Origin: an uncultured Pseudophaeobacter sp.
GTDB lineage: Bacteria > Pseudomonadota > Alphaproteobacteria > Rhodobacterales > Rhodobacteraceae
Assembly: GCA_905479575.1 (NCBI GenBank)
Contig: CAJQNB010000046.1
Location: 1-50,831 of the forward strand
Direction of reading: 5' to 3'
DNA: 50,831 nucleotides
The notes under the pieces were generated by a model, which worked only from the letters and a program-made list of their open reading frames with translations, was not told the DNA's origin and searched no databases. Position numbers and translations under genes: made by a program. Every line of letters begins with the position of its first letter. Positions within the stretch are counted from its first letter, which is position 1. Positions 16,436-26,645 of this stretch are shown here, in pieces.

Positions 16436-18601
16436 TTAGGCTACGGCCTCGGCAAAACCGGCCCGGAAGACCTCTTGCAATTCAGCCAGCGGCGCTTCGG
16501 AGCCACCAATTTTGACGCAGTCGCCAGTAAAGCGGCCAACAGTGGTCAGGGTCACACCTGCCTGGCCAGCCGCCAGCATCAACCCTTCGGCCTGGTCAAA
16601 GTTGCAGGCCACCAGGTAGCGCGCCTGATCTTCGCCAAACAGGGTCGGGGTGTCGCCTGCGTCGATATGGACGCCAACACCTGCTTCTTCGGCCAGCTCA
16701 AACGCCGCCAGCGCCAGACCGCCATCGCTGAGGTCGGTACAGGCCTTGATCAGCTCGCGGTTGGCACGGATGAATTCACCGTTGCGCTTTTCCGCTTCCA
16801 GATCCACTGCAGGGGCATCGCCATCTTCGCGGTTAAAGACCTCTGCCAGCAGGGCAGATTGGCCCAGATGACCCTGGGTTTCGCCGATTAGCAGCGCAAT
16901 ATGGCCGTCACGGGCTTGGCCGGTGATGGCCTCTTCGCCCGCAGCAATCAGGCCAACGGCGCCAATGGTTGGCGTTGGCAAGATGCCCTGACCGTCGGTT
17001 TCATTATAGAGCGAGACATTGCCCGACACGATGGGCATATCCAGTGCTGCCACGGCCTCACCAATGCCCTGAATGGCACCAACAAACTGGCCCATGATTT
17101 CGGGCTTTTCCGGATTGCCAAAGTTCAGGTTGTCAGTTGTTGCCAATGGCTTGGCGCCAACTGCTGTGAGGTTGCGATAGGCCTCGGCTACTGCCTGTTT
17201 GCCCCCCTCAACCGGGTTTGCCTTGACGTAGCGCGGGGTTACATCCGAGGTGAAGGCCAGACGTTTGTCGGAGCCATGCACGCGGATAATGCCGGAGCCA
17301 ACGCCGGGGCGGCGGGCAGTGTCGCCCATGACTGTGGTGTCATATTGCTCATAGACCCACTGTTTGCCGGCATAGTTGGGCGAGGTCAGCAGCGCCTTCA
17401 GCCCGTCAATGGGATCAATGGTGGGCACATCCGCATCTGTCAGCGGCTCTGCCGCCGGAGTGGCCACCCAGGGGCGGTCATATTCAGGCGCGGTGGAGGC
17501 GAGTTTGGACAGCACCAGATCGGCCTTGACCTCACCATTGTGCAGGATGAGGAAGCGATCCTCAGCGATGGTTTCGCCGACGATGGCAAAATCCAGGTCC
17601 CATTTTTCAAACACCGCACGGGCTTCGGCCTCTTTTTCAGGCTTTAGCACCATCAACATGCGTTCCTGGCTTTCCGAGAGCATCATCTCGTAGGCGGTCA
17701 TGTTTTCTTCGCGCTGGGGCACATCTTCGAGGTTCAGTTTGATCCCCAGCTTGCCCTTGTCGCCCATTTCCACCGCCGAGCAGGTCAGACCCGCAGCGCC
17801 CATATCCTGGATCGAGATCACCGCGCCGGTCTGCATCAGCTCCAGCGTCGCCTCCATCAGACGTTTCTCGGTGAAAGGATCGCCAACCTGAACGGTGGGG
17901 CGTTTTTCCTCAATGGTGTCGTCAAATTCGGCAGAGGCCATGGTGGCGCCGCCAACGCCGTCGCGGCCGGTCTTGGCGCCGAGGTAGACCACCGGCATGC
18001 CAACGCCAGACGCGGCGGAGTAGAAAATACTGTCAGTTTTCGCCAGGCCCGCCGCAAAGGCATTGACCAGACAGTTGCCGTTATAGGCCGGGTGGAACCG
18101 GACTTCGCCGCCGACGCAGGGCACGCCAAAGCAGTTGCCATAGCCGCCGATGCCCTCAACCACACCGTTGACCAGCTGACGGGTCTTGTGGTGGGAGGGC
18201 TCGCCAAAGGACAGCGAGTTCATCGAGGCCACGGGGCGCGCGCCCATGGTAAAGACATCGCGCAGGATACCGCCAACACCCGTCGCCGCCCCCTGATAGG
18301 GTTCGATATAAGAGGGGTGGTTGTGGCTTTCCATTTTGAACACCACCGCGTCGCCATCGCCAATATCGACGATGCCGGCGTTCTCACCCGGGCCACAGAT
18401 GACCTGTGGGCCGTCCGTGGGCAGGGTGCGCAGCCATTTCTTGGAAGACTTGTAAGAGCAGTGCTCGTTCCACATGGCCGAGAAGATGCCAAGTTCGGTG
18501 AAGCTGGGTTCGCGCCCGATGATCTCGAGGATCATGTCGTATTCTTCGGCGTTCAAGCCGTGGCTTGCGATCAGTTCGGATGTAATGGCTGGTTCTTGCA
18601 T
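16436..18601 (-). CDS. purL: Phosphoribosylformylglycinamidine synthase II
   Basis: 721-residue small-type PurL of purine synthesis (FGAR + glutamine + ATP to FGAM, together with PurQ and PurS, which are not in this window). Diagnostic segments include [55 protein letters not shown], and [18 protein letters not shown], with a duplicated AIRS-like fold (second half from [18 protein letters not shown]). Length is standard for the small PurL. The ATG at 18601 lacks a good Shine-Dalgarno match. A possible promoter lies 170-200 bp upstream. Confidence 0.97.
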   Translation of the reverse strand: MQEPAITSELIASHGLNAEEYDMILEIIGREPSFTELGIFSAMWNEHCSYKSSKKWLRTLPTDGPQVICGPGENAGIVDIGDGDAVVFKMESHNHPSYIEPYQGAATGVGGILRDVFTMGARPVASMNSLSFGEPSHHKTRQLVNGVVEGIGGYGNCFGVPCVGGEVRFHPAYNGNCLVNAFAAGLAKTDSIFYSAASGVGMPVVYLGAKTGRDGVGGATMASAEFDDTIEEKRPTVQVGDPFTEKRLMEATLELMQTGAVISIQDMGAAGLTCSAVEMGDKGKLGIKLNLEDVPQREENMTAYEMMLSESQERMLMVLKPEKEAEARAVFEKWDLDFAIVGETIAEDRFLILHNGEVKADLVLSKLASTAPEYDRPWVATPAAEPLTDADVPTIDPIDGLKALLTSPNYAGKQWVYEQYDTTVMGDTARRPGVGSGIIRVHGSDKRLAFTSDVTPRYVKANPVEGGKQAVAEAYRNLTAVGAKPLATTDNLNFGNPEKPEIMGQFVGAIQGIGEAVAALDMPIVSGNVSLYNETDGQGILPTPTIGAVGLIAAGEEAITGQARDGHIALLIGETQGHLGQSALLAEVFNREDGDAPAVDLEAEKRNGEFIRANRELIKACTDLSDGGLALAAFELAEEAGVGVHIDAGDTPTLFGEDQARYLVACNFDQAEGLMLAAGQAGVTLTTVGRFTGDCVKIGGSEAPLAELQEVFRAGFAEAVA

Positions 18602-18773
18602 GGCGCGATATGGCCCCCCATGGTGCTACTGAGGCGGCTTTTAGAGCATGCCAGCCTGATGGGGAAGGGGGTATCTCATTGGGAAATCGCGTCTGAATGG
18701 CTCAGGGCGCTATTTGGCGGGCGGTGGCTGGGGCAATGGGCCAGGGGCTGTGCCTTTATGACGGCGCCCAGAG

Positions 18774-18803
18774 ATTATGCGGACCCCAAAGAGTAGTGCA
18801 CAA
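18774..18803 (-). promoter_or_regulatory. Possible purL promoter
   Basis: On the minus strand TTGTGC and CATAAT are 18 nt apart. The predicted start near 18766 gives a leader of about 165 nt. This is a consensus match only. Confidence 0.3.
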
Positions 18804-18888
18804 ATTTCAGGCGATTTGGGTGAGGCGGCGATCTTTGTTGGGCTCTGCGCTTGCACAGGCCAGAGCCGAGGGTAACAGCTGTAGAGGT

Positions 18889-18965
18889 AAAAAAAAGGCC
18901 GAGCACTAAGCTCGGCCGAAGTCCAACAGGGAGGTATGAAGTGAGGCTCTCGCCTCGTCTTCATG
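18889..18965 (-). ncRNA. Candidate 77-nt small RNA with anti-Shine-Dalgarno linker
   Basis: Read on the minus strand: a 5' hairpin (18936-18964: ATGAAG/CTTCAT and GAGGC/GCCTC, GAGA loop), an 18-nt unpaired linker ACCTCCCTGTTGGACTTC (18918-18935), then an 8-bp GGCCGAGC/GCTCGGCC terminator hairpin and eight T. A promoter-like pair, TTGAAG (18994-18999) and CTAAAT (18972-18977) 16 nt apart, would start transcription at about 18965, the base of the first hairpin. The CCTCCC is complementary to ribosome binding sites. It lies between lysR and purL, beginning about 120 bp past the lysR stop, so it could also be the lysR 3' end. No known family was recognised. Confidence 0.5.
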
Positions 18966-19083
18966 CGCTCCATTTAGGGTTATGATGCTGACCCTTCAAG
19001 ATGTTTCGCACGGGTCCGATGACATTGCCGCTATGCGCTTTTTGCATGGCTTATGGGCAGGCTCCGGCCCGGTTGCAAAACCG
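18966..19083. other. Spacer between lysR and the small RNA; wider 18602-19083 gap
   Basis: The 482-bp gap between purL and lysR holds the purL leader and possible promoter, the small-RNA candidate and this spacer. Short ORFs here, such as a GTG ORF of 16 codons near 18965-19013, have no ribosome binding site and are not called. Confidence 0.5.
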
Positions 19084-19989
19084 CTATAATTTGCCCAGTT
19101 CTTTCATATGTTTGCGGTGGGCCATGATCTCGGTCTGGACAAAGTCGCGAAAGGCCGACACGCGCTGCGAATGGCGCAATTCTTCTGGGTAGGCCAAATA
19201 GACCGGGACGCCATTGTTTTCCTCATTGGGGAAAACTTCCACCAGATCAGGAAAGTCCTCGGTGACGTAGTCTGGCAGAATCCCAATCCCGAGATCATGC
19301 AAAACGCCCTGCAAGACCCCAAAATAGTTGTTCACGGTGAGCAGGGAGCCGGGATTGTGGGTCAGCAGGCTCTGAACCAAAATCGATGCTGACCCCACCT
19401 GGGCGGACCTTTGATTCTGACAGATCAGCCGATGCTCCTTGATGTCTTCTGCGGTTTCTGGCGCGCCATTCAGGTCCAGATATTTGCGAGAGGCATAGAG
19501 TTTCATTTGCACGGTCATCAGGCGTTTGCGTACCAGATCGGCCTGGCTTGGCTCTTTCATGCGAATGGCAACATCGGCCTCGCGCATTGGCAGGTCCAGT
19601 ACCCGTTCTTCGAGCATGAGATCGATTTTCAGATTTGGGTATTGTTCAAACAGCTTGGTCAAGCGGGGCGCCAGCCAAAGGGTGCCAAAGCCAAAGGTGG
19701 TGGTGACACGCAACTCGCCAAAGACCTCTTCCTCGCTGTCGCGAATGCGCGCCGATGCCGCCTCCAGCCGTGCTGACATGGATTTGGTGGCATCAAACAG
19801 CAGCTCCCCCTGTTCGGTCAGAATCAACCCCCGCGCATGACGGTGAAACAGGGTGGCGTTTAGGCTTTCTTCTAGCGCGCGCACCTGTCGGCTGACCGCT
19901 GACTGGGACAGATTCAGCTTATCCCCGGCATGGGTCAGGCTGCCTGCATCGGCCACTGCATGAAAAATTCTGAGCTTATCCCAATCCAT
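19084..19989 (-). CDS. LysR-family regulator, divergent from indolepyruvate oxidoreductase
   Basis: 301 residues. The N-terminal winged helix-turn-helix (MDWDKLRIFHAVADAGSLTH, LNLSQSAVSRQVRALEESL) spans residues 1-60 and the effector-binding domain begins near FGELRVTTTFGFGTLWLAPR. The ATG at 19989 is preceded by AAGAG. It is transcribed away from the 1140-residue indolepyruvate ferredoxin oxidoreductase across a 167-bp AT-rich gap, so it is a plausible regulator of that enzyme. The effector is unknown; an aromatic 2-oxoacid would fit. Confidence 0.88.
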   Translation of the reverse strand: MDWDKLRIFHAVADAGSLTHAGDKLNLSQSAVSRQVRALEESLNATLFHRHARGLILTEQGELLFDATKSMSARLEAASARIRDSEEEVFGELRVTTTFGFGTLWLAPRLTKLFEQYPNLKIDLMLEERVLDLPMREADVAIRMKEPSQADLVRKRLMTVQMKLYASRKYLDLNGAPETAEDIKEHRLICQNQRSAQVGSASILVQSLLTHNPGSLLTVNNYFGVLQGVLHDLGIGILPDYVTEDFPDLVEVFPNEENNGVPVYLAYPEELRHSQRVSAFRDFVQTEIMAHRKHMKELGKL

Positions 19990-20094
19990 ATCCGTCTCTT
20001 TCGATCAGTCGCTAATAGACTACATGAAATTATAGCTTTTTATCAATTTACCATGGGGACGCGAGGGAAAAGTAAAAAAACTGCCTATACAGGT

Positions 20095-20116
20095 CAGTAA
20101 TTGTGACCTATTACTG
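20095..20116. promoter_or_regulatory. Dyad upstream of the indolepyruvate oxidoreductase gene
   Basis: CAGTAAT-N8-ATTACTG is a perfect 7/7 inverted repeat ending 40 bp before the start codon. An overlapping set GGTCA (20092), TGACC (20104), GGTCA (20117) gives further symmetry. It may be an operator for the divergent LysR protein or for another regulator. Confidence 0.45.
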
Positions 20117-20156
20117 GGTCAAGCACTGCAAGCTAGTTTTTGGTTGGGAGGACCGG

Positions 20157-23100
20157 ATGAGCACGCAAAAGATTTCACTGAATGACAAATATGACCTGAG
20201 CAAGTCGCCCGTTATGCTAAATGGGACGCAGGCACTTGTCCGTCTGATGATGATGCAAAAGGCCCGCGACACGGCGGCCGGCCTGAATACGGCGGGTCTG
20301 GTGACGGGGTATCGTGGCTCACCGCTGGGGGCGGTGGACATGCAGATGGAGCGGGCGCAAAAACAGCTCACTGAATCTGATGTGACCTTCCAATATGGTC
20401 TCAACGAAGATCTGGCTGTCACCGCGCTTTGGGGTGCACAGCAGGCAGAAATTCGTGATGAGGGCAAATATGACGGTGTCTTTGGCCTGTGGTACGGCAA
20501 GGGACCTGGGGTGGACCGCTCGGGTGATGCCTTCCGTCACGCCAACATGGCCGGCACCTCGAAAAACGGTGGTGTGCTGGTGGCTATGGGCGATGACCAC
20601 ACCGGCGAAAGCTCCACCGTGTTGCACCAGTCCGAATGGTCGTTGCTGGATTGCTATCTGCCCATCGTCAGCCCCGCTGGCGTGCAGGAAATCCTGGATT
20701 ACGGTATTTATGGCTACGAGTTGAGCCGATTTTCCGGGCTTTGGGTGGGGCTGAAGACGATGAAGGACACCATCGAGGTGACTTCGGTTGTCGACGGCGA
20801 CCCGGATCGGGTGCAGCTTGTCTGGCCAGATTTTGAGATGCCCGAAGGGGGGCTGAATATACGTCTGGCGGATGATCGCTTCCAGCAGGAAGACCGGATC
20901 ATTGACCACAAACGCTTTGCCGCCGAAGCCTTTAGCCATGCCAATAAGATGGACAAACGCGTCTGGGGCAAACCCGGCGCCAAGATCGGCTTTGTAGCTG
21001 CGGGTAAAAACTGGCTTGATCTGGTTCATGCCCTGTCGCTGCTCAACATTGATGAACCCATGGCCGAACGCCTGGGCATCACCACCTACAAGGTGGGGCA
21101 GACCTGGCCGATGGATGTAAGGGGCTTTAACGCCTGGGCAGAAGGTCTTGATTTGATTGTGGTTGTTGAAGAAAAACGCAAACTGATCGAGGTGCAGATC
21201 AAAGAGGCAATCTTTGATGATCGGCGTGGGCGTCGTGTCTATGGCTGGTACAAGGGCGGCGTTGGCACCCCCAACCGCGAAGAACTGTTCCCAACCAAAT
21301 ACGCGCTTGATCCGATCATGATCGCTGAAAAACTCGGCGGTATTCTGATCGAGGAAGGCCGCGACACCGAAGCGGTCAAGGCGGGTCTGGCGGCGCTAGA
21401 GGATGCCAAGCGCGCCGACAATGCCGAAGAAATCGCCGCGCGTTTGCCCTATTTCTGCTCGGGCTGCCCCCATAACTCCTCTACCAAACTGCCCGAAGGC
21501 AGCCGCGCCTATGCCGGCATTGGCTGTCACTTCATGGTGCAGTGGATGGACCGCGAGACCACGGGCTTTACCCATATGGGTGCAGAAGGCGCCAACTGGA
21601 TTGGCGAAGCGCCGTTTTCCAATCGCAAACATGTGTTCCAGAACCTTGGCGATGGCACCTACAATCACTCAGGCGTTCAGGCTATTCGGGCTGCTCTGGC
21701 TGAAGGCACTAATATCACTTACAAAATTCTGTTTAATGATGCGGTTGCCATGACCGGCGGCCAGCAGGCCGAAGGCGGGTTGACCGCGCATCAGATCGCA
21801 CATGAGCTGAAAGCCATGGGCATGAAGACCATTGCGGTGGTTTATGACGACAAAGAAGATGTGGACGCCAAGCTGTTCCCGGCCGGCATGCGCATGTATG
21901 AACGTGCCGAGCTGATGACGGTCCAAAAGGAGTTTGCAGAGGTCGAGGGTGTCTCGGGCATCATCTACATCCAGACCTGTGCCGCCGAAAAGCGCCGCCG
22001 TCGCAAGCGCGGCCTGTTCCCGGATCCCGATCAGCGGGTCTTTATCAACCCGGATGTCTGCGAAGGCTGCGGCGATTGTGGTGTTCAGTCCAACTGCGTG
22101 TCGATTGTGCCAAAAGAGACCGAACTGGGCCGCAAGCGGGCGATTGATCAAAGCTCCTGCAACAAGGATTTCTCTTGCGTCAACGGCTTTTGCCCCTCGT
22201 TCCTCACGGTTGAAGGCGCCAAGATCCGCAAGGAAGCCACCGCTGATGTGCAGCTGCCTGACCTGCCTGAGCCCAAACTGCCCGAAATTGACGGTACCCA
22301 TAACGTGGTGATCACCGGGGTTGGTGGCACTGGTGTTGTGACCATTGGCGCGGTGCTGGCCCAGGCGGCGCAGATTGATGGCCTGGGCGCTGGCATGATG
22401 GAAATGGCCGGGCTCGCCCAAAAAGGCGGCGCGGTGCATATCCATTGCCGCCTTGCCAAACGTCCCGAAGATATCAGCGCCATTCGCGTCGCCACCGGCG
22501 AGGCCCATGCGCTGATCGGCGGCGATCTGGTGGTGAGCGCCGGGGCCAAAACCATTGGGTTGATGAAAACCGGCCAGACCGGCGGCGTCGTTAACAGCCA
22601 TGAAATCATCACCGGTGACTTTACCCGCGACACCAATTTCCAACTGCCAACAGACCGCTTGCAGGTCGCGCTTCAGGCGCGGCTGCGGGATGATCTGTCG
22701 CTGTTTGACGCGTCCGAGTTGGCCCGTGCCACCATGGGGGATTCGATCTTCTCGAACATGATGGTCTTTGGCGCTGCCTGGCAGCAGGGGCTGATCCCGG
22801 TGAGCCATGCCGCGATTGTCGAGGCCATTACCCTGAACGGCGCGGCGGTAGACCGCAATCTGCGTGCCTTTGAAATCGGCCGTTGGGCCATTGTCGACCC
22901 TGCCGAGGCCGCCAAGGTCTCCAAACCTGCCAATGTGGTGCAGATGCCAAAATCCCTCGAGGAGATCATTGCTTTCCGCAGCGATCAACTGTTGGCCTAT
23001 CAGGGCACTGGCCTGGCCAAGCGCTACGCCAAGCTTTTGGACGGGATTGCTGACAAGCAGCTCAAGGAGGCGGTGGCAAAGGGCTATCACAAGCTGTTGG

Positions 23101-23579
23101 CCTATAAGGACGAATACGAAGTTGCCCGACTGCTGCTGTCGAGCCATGAAAAACTGGCGGCTGAGTTTGAAGGCGATCTGAAGGTCTCTTACAATCTGGC
23201 GCCGCCGATCTTTGGCGGCAAGACGGTCAATGGTCGCCCGCAAAAGCGCAAATTCGGCCCTGGCATGACCCGCTGGCTGCGTCTGCTGGCCAAGATGAAA
23301 CCGCTGCGCAACACGCCGCTGGATGTGTTTGGCTACACCGCAGAGCGCAAAATGGAGCGGGCGCTGATCAAGCAGTATGAGCGTGACATGAAGCAATGGC
23401 TGCCCAAGGCAGATGCCTCGACCCTGGAGCCGCTGATTGCGCTGGCAGAGCTGCCCTTGCAGATCCGTGGCTTTGGTCCGGTCAAACTGGAAAGCGAAGC
23501 CAAGGCCGCCAAACGCCGTGAGGAGCTGCTGATTGCACTGCAACAGGCCGGTGATCCGGTAAAGGACGCGGCCGAGTAA
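20157..23579 (+). CDS. Indolepyruvate ferredoxin oxidoreductase, fused alpha-beta type
   Basis: 1140-residue enzyme that oxidatively decarboxylates aryl or branched 2-oxoacids with CoA to acyl-CoA, CO2 and reduced ferredoxin. Order: N-terminal pyruvate-oxidoreductase-like domain (GLVTGYRGSPLGAVDMQME, GKGPGVDRSGDA); TPP domain around residues 425-600 (CSGCPHNSSTK, GIGCHFM, FNDAVAMTGGQQAEGG); a Cys-rich Fe-S region near 634-685 (CEGCGDCG, then CNKDFSC and CPSF); a gamma-type domain from about 717 (VVITGVGGTGVVTIGAVLAQ); and a C-terminal extension ending in a basic helical region. The ATG at 20157 has GGGAGG 5 nt upstream; the open frame 18 codons earlier is unsupported. Likely used in Phe, Trp or Leu catabolism. 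Confidence 0.95.
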   Translation: MSTQKISLNDKYDLSKSPVMLNGTQALVRLMMMQKARDTAAGLNTAGLVTGYRGSPLGAVDMQMERAQKQLTESDVTFQYGLNEDLAVTALWGAQQAEIRDEGKYDGVFGLWYGKGPGVDRSGDAFRHANMAGTSKNGGVLVAMGDDHTGESSTVLHQSEWSLLDCYLPIVSPAGVQEILDYGIYGYELSRFSGLWVGLKTMKDTIEVTSVVDGDPDRVQLVWPDFEMPEGGLNIRLADDRFQQEDRIIDHKRFAAEAFSHANKMDKRVWGKPGAKIGFVAAGKNWLDLVHALSLLNIDEPMAERLGITTYKVGQTWPMDVRGFNAWAEGLDLIVVVEEKRKLIEVQIKEAIFDDRRGRRVYGWYKGGVGTPNREELFPTKYALDPIMIAEKLGGILIEEGRDTEAVKAGLAALEDAKRADNAEEIAARLPYFCSGCPHNSSTKLPEGSRAYAGIGCHFMVQWMDRETTGFTHMGAEGANWIGEAPFSNRKHVFQNLGDGTYNHSGVQAIRAALAEGTNITYKILFNDAVAMTGGQQAEGGLTAHQIAHELKAMGMKTIAVVYDDKEDVDAKLFPAGMRMYERAELMTVQKEFAEVEGVSGIIYIQTCAAEKRRRRKRGLFPDPDQRVFINPDVCEGCGDCGVQSNCVSIVPKETELGRKRAIDQSSCNKDFSCVNGFCPSFLTVEGAKIRKEATADVQLPDLPEPKLPEIDGTHNVVITGVGGTGVVTIGAVLAQAAQIDGLGAGMMEMAGLAQKGGAVHIHCRLAKRPEDISAIRVATGEAHALIGGDLVVSAGAKTIGLMKTGQTGGVVNSHEIITGDFTRDTNFQLPTDRLQVALQARLRDDLSLFDASELARATMGDSIFSNMMVFGAAWQQGLIPVSHAAIVEAITLNGAAVDRNLRAFEIGRWAIVDPAEAAKVSKPANVVQMPKSLEEIIAFRSDQLLAYQGTGLAKRYAKLLDGIADKQLKEAVAKGYHKLLAYKDEYEVARLLLSSHEKLAAEFEGDLKVSYNLAPPIFGGKTVNGRPQKRKFGPGMTRWLRLLAKMKPLRNTPLDVFGYTAERKMERALIKQYERDMKQWLPKADASTLEPLIALAELPLQIRGFGPVKLESEAKAAKRREELLIALQQAGDPVKDAAE

Positions 23580-23620
23580 ACGCCCCTTCGCCTTTAGGGG
23601 CTTGCAAGGTGGGACATCAA

Positions 23621-23656
23621 AAGGGGGCGTGACCGATTGGGTTGCGCCCCCTTTCT
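23621..23656 (+). terminator. Terminator after the indolepyruvate oxidoreductase gene
   Basis: AAGGGGGCG pairs with CGCCCCCTT across a 15-nt loop that can itself form ACC/GGT, followed by TTTCTCCTTT. A smaller hairpin GCCCCT/AGGGGC (23582-23601) precedes it. Confidence 0.75.
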
Positions 23657-23748
23657 CCTTTGGTGTCTTCTCTCCTTTGTCATCTCCCTGTTATGAGACT
23701 GTCTTACATCCCAGCTAAACTGCTGCACCTCTGTTTCGGAGTTTCCCT

Positions 23749-24627
23749 TTGACCTCTGCCCGCCATATCGCCCGTGATATTTCCTACGCCCATTCCGCCG
23801 GGTCCGGTCCTGGACGGACGATGATCCGGTTGCTGGAAAACAGCACCGGGCGGCTGAACCTGATCAAACGGGCGGATGGTTATGAACGCGATCTGGCGGA
23901 GGGGCGCAATTTCTGGAGCGTGATGGCGGAGCGCTACGGTCTGACCCTGGATGTGAGCCGTGGCAGTCTGGATAATATTCCTACGGACAAACCCGTTATC
24001 CTGATCGCCAATCATCCCTATGGTATTCTTGATGGCTTGATGATGGGGCATATCCTGGCCGAAACCCGCGGCGATTTCCGCATCCTGGCGCATCAGGTCT
24101 TTCGCAAGGCCGAGGATCTGAACAAAGCCATCCTGCCGGTCTCCTTTGATACCACCAAAGAGGCCATGCGCGACAATCTGCAAACCCGACGCGAGGCGCT
24201 GGAGTATCTGGGGCAGGGTGGGGCCATCGGCATCTTTCCCGGCGGCACTGTTTCAACCGCAGCGACGCCATTTTCCCACCCGATGGATCCCGGTTGGCGT
24301 GGCTTTACCGCCCGGATGATTGCCAAATCCGACGCGGTGGTGGTGCCGGTGTTTTTTGAAGGCCATACCTCGCGGCTGTTTCAGATTGCCAGCCATCTGC
24401 ATTCGACCCTGCGGATGGGGCTGTTGATCAAAGAGTTCAAAAAACGCGTCGATACCCCGGTCAAAGTGGTGATTGGTGAACCCATCACCCGCGATATCCT
24501 GACGCCGCTGGCAAAGGATACAAAAGGAATGATGGATTTCCTGCGCAAAGCCACGTATGAGCTGTCTCCGAAGCCGCTCAAATCCTATGACTATGGGTTT
24601 GAGTTTGAGGAGAAACATCGCGCCTGA
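23749..24627 (+). CDS. PlsC-like lysophospholipid acyltransferase family protein
   Basis: 292 residues. The acyltransferase motif NHPYGILDG (about residues 87-95) replaces the classic HX4D, and [17 protein letters not shown] (about 155-170) is the second conserved block; [16 protein letters not shown] is the third. This pattern is seen in acyltransferases related to hemolysin/OlsA-like proteins that acylate lysolipids or aminolipids. The substrate cannot be read from sequence. Start is TTG at 23749 with GGAG 7 nt upstream; an ATG at 23821 is an alternative that would remove the [11 protein letters not shown] segment. It lies 23 bp before murI and is probably co-transcribed. Confidence 0.8.
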   Translation: MTSARHIARDISYAHSAGSGPGRTMIRLLENSTGRLNLIKRADGYERDLAEGRNFWSVMAERYGLTLDVSRGSLDNIPTDKPVILIANHPYGILDGLMMGHILAETRGDFRILAHQVFRKAEDLNKAILPVSFDTTKEAMRDNLQTRREALEYLGQGGAIGIFPGGTVSTAATPFSHPMDPGWRGFTARMIAKSDAVVVPVFFEGHTSRLFQIASHLHSTLRMGLLIKEFKKRVDTPVKVVIGEPITRDILTPLAKDTKGMMDFLRKATYELSPKPLKSYDYGFEFEEKHRA

Positions 24628-24650
24628 CACTCAGGCCTGAAAGAGAGATT

Positions 24651-25460
24651 ATGGCTGTAGGTATCTTTGATTCCGGTCTGGGCGGGCTCACCGTTTTGAA
24701 AGCTGCCCAATCCCGTCTGCCGGATGTGGATTTTCTGTATTATGCGGATAGCGCCCGCGCGCCCTATGGTGTGCGCGACGCTGAGGATATTTACAACCTG
24801 ACCAAAGCCGCTGTTGCGGATATGTGGTCCAAGGGCTGTGATCTGGTGATCTTGGCCTGCAATACCGCCTCTGCCGCTGCGCTGCGCCGGATGCAGGAAG
24901 AGGGCTTGCCTGAAGGTAAGCGGGTGCTGGGCGTCTTTGTGCCCTTGATCGAAGCCATGACCGAGCGGCAATGGGGCGACAACAGCCCGCCGCGCGAGGT
25001 TGCGGTGAAACATGTGGCGCTTTTTGCCACACCTGCCACCGTGTCCAGCCGCGCCTTTCAGCGGGAACTGGCCTTTCGCGCCATCGGTGTCGACGTAGAG
25101 GCCCAGGCCTGCGGCGGCATTGTCGATGCCATCGAAGACGGCGACATGATCCTGGCCGAGGCGCTGGTGCGCAGCCATGTGGATGCCCTGAAGCGCAAGA
25201 TGCCGCAACCGCAGGCCGCGATTTTGGGCTGTACCCATTACCCGCTGATGGAAAAAGAGTTCCAGGCCGCGCTGGGTGCAGAGGTCAAGGTCTTTAGCCA
25301 GGGCAATCTGGTGGCCGACAGTCTGGCGGATTATCTTGAGCGCCACCCGAATATGATCGGGGCGGGCACAGGCGGCTATTTCACCACCGGAGATCCGGTA
25401 CGTGTAAGTGATCGGGCGACGCAGTTTCTCCGACGAGAAATCCGCTTTCAAGCGGCCTGA
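24651..25460 (+). CDS. murI: Glutamate racemase
   Basis: 269 residues. It converts L- to D-glutamate for peptidoglycan. [16 protein letters not shown] opens the fold, and the two catalytic Cys are in ACNTAS (about 69-74) and GCTHYPL (about 192-198). [11 protein letters not shown] is the other family signature. Length is usual. AGAGAG lies just upstream of the ATG, 23 bp after the acyltransferase gene in the same direction. Confidence 0.96.
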   Translation: MAVGIFDSGLGGLTVLKAAQSRLPDVDFLYYADSARAPYGVRDAEDIYNLTKAAVADMWSKGCDLVILACNTASAAALRRMQEEGLPEGKRVLGVFVPLIEAMTERQWGDNSPPREVAVKHVALFATPATVSSRAFQRELAFRAIGVDVEAQACGGIVDAIEDGDMILAEALVRSHVDALKRKMPQPQAAILGCTHYPLMEKEFQAALGAEVKVFSQGNLVADSLADYLERHPNMIGAGTGGYFTTGDPVRVSDRATQFLRREIRFQAA

Positions 25461-25541
25461 CAGCTGCCGGATCAGGGAGATGGCTCAACATCGCCCGATG
25501 ATCTGGCGCAAGGACAGTGCGCGATTTTTCTTCTAGGTTCC

Positions 25542-25563
25542 GTTTCATGCCGTGGCATGAAAC
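25542..25563. promoter_or_regulatory. 22-bp perfect palindromic element upstream of argC
   Basis: GTTTCATGCC-GT-GGCATGAAAC: two perfect 10-bp arms around a 2-bp centre, ending 31 bp before the argC start. There is no T tract on the plus strand, so it looks more like an operator or an mRNA leader hairpin than a terminator. The regulator is unknown; it does not look like an ArgR box. Confidence 0.5.
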
Positions 25564-25594
25564 CCAAATACACATTCAGAATGCGAGGTCTGAT

Positions 25595-26623
25595 ATGACC
25601 CATAAAGTGGCAATTCTTGGTGCCAGCGGCTATACTGGCGCAGAGCTGGTTCGGCTGATTGCGAACCATCCAAACATCGAAATCGCAGCCCTGGCGGCGG
25701 AGCGGAAGGCAGGGCTGAGCATGGCTCAGGTGTTCCCGCATCTGCGTCACATGTCGCTGCCAGTGCTTTGTAAAATCAGTGAAATTGATTTCTCTGATAT
25801 TGATCTGTGTTTCTGCGCTCTGCCGCATAAAACCAGCCAGGAAGTCATCGCAGCGCTGCCAAAGACGCTAAAGATTGTGGATCTGTCTGCTGATTTCAGG
25901 CTGCGGGATCCGGCAGAATATGAAAAATGGTATGGCAATGCCCATGCGGCGCTGGAACAGCAAGAAGAGGCGGTCTATGGCCTCAGCGAATTTTACCGCG
26001 AAGAGATCAAATCGGCGCGGCTGGTGGCCGGCACCGGCTGCAATGCGGCCACGGGCCAGTTTGCGCTGCGTCCGCTGATTTCGGGCAGGCTGATTGATCT
26101 GGACGAGATCATCCTTGATTTGAAATGCGCTGTCTCTGGCGCCGGTCGGGCGCTCAAGGAAAACCTGCTGCATGCGGAGCTGAGCGAGGGCTACAACGCC
26201 TATGCCATTGGTAGCACCCACCGGCATCTGGGGGAATTTGACCAGGAGTTTTCCGCGCTTGCGGGCCGTCCGGTCAAGGTGCAGTTCACCCCGCATCTGG
26301 TGCCCACCAACCGGGGCATTCTGGCCACCGTCTATGTCAAAGGCGATGCCCAGGCGATCCATCAGGCCTTGGTGACCGCCTACAAGGATGAGCCCTTCAT
26401 TGAAGTGCTGCCCTTTGGCGAGGCGCCCAGCACCCATCACGTGCGCGGCTCCAACTTCTGTCATATCGGCGTGGCCGCGGATCGGATCGAAGGCCGTGCA
26501 ATTGTCTTTGCGGCGCTGGATAACCTGACAAAAGGTAGCAGCGGCCAGGCCTTGCAGAATGCCAATCTGATGCTAGGTGAAGAAGAGACCGCAGGGCTGA
26601 TGATGGCCCCTCTGTTCCCGTGA
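25595..26623 (+). CDS. argC: N-acetyl-gamma-glutamyl-phosphate reductase
   Basis: 342 residues, NADPH-dependent third step of arginine synthesis (N-acetylglutamyl phosphate to the semialdehyde). [18 protein letters not shown] is the Rossmann start, and the catalytic Cys (about 148) is in [22 protein letters not shown] and the [10 protein letters not shown] segment carry further active-site residues. Type 1 by length. The ATG at 25595 has GAGG 6 nt upstream; the open frame reaches 26 codons further back through the palindrome, which is unlikely to be coding. The following ccmE starts 22 bp after its stop. Confidence 0.95.
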   Translation: MTHKVAILGASGYTGAELVRLIANHPNIEIAALAAERKAGLSMAQVFPHLRHMSLPVLCKISEIDFSDIDLCFCALPHKTSQEVIAALPKTLKIVDLSADFRLRDPAEYEKWYGNAHAALEQQEEAVYGLSEFYREEIKSARLVAGTGCNAATGQFALRPLISGRLIDLDEIILDLKCAVSGAGRALKENLLHAELSEGYNAYAIGSTHRHLGEFDQEFSALAGRPVKVQFTPHLVPTNRGILATVYVKGDAQAIHQALVTAYKDEPFIEVLPFGEAPSTHHVRGSNFCHIGVAADRIEGRAIVFAALDNLTKGSSGQALQNANLMLGEEETAGLMMAPLFP

Positions 26624-26645
26624 CCCCCTTCGAAAGGCCCATAGG

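Noticed and set aside
18965..19013. Leader peptide upstream of purL, suggesting attenuation
   Set aside because: The 16-codon frame has no ribosome binding site or run of a regulatory codon, and the terminator lies almost 290 bp before purL.
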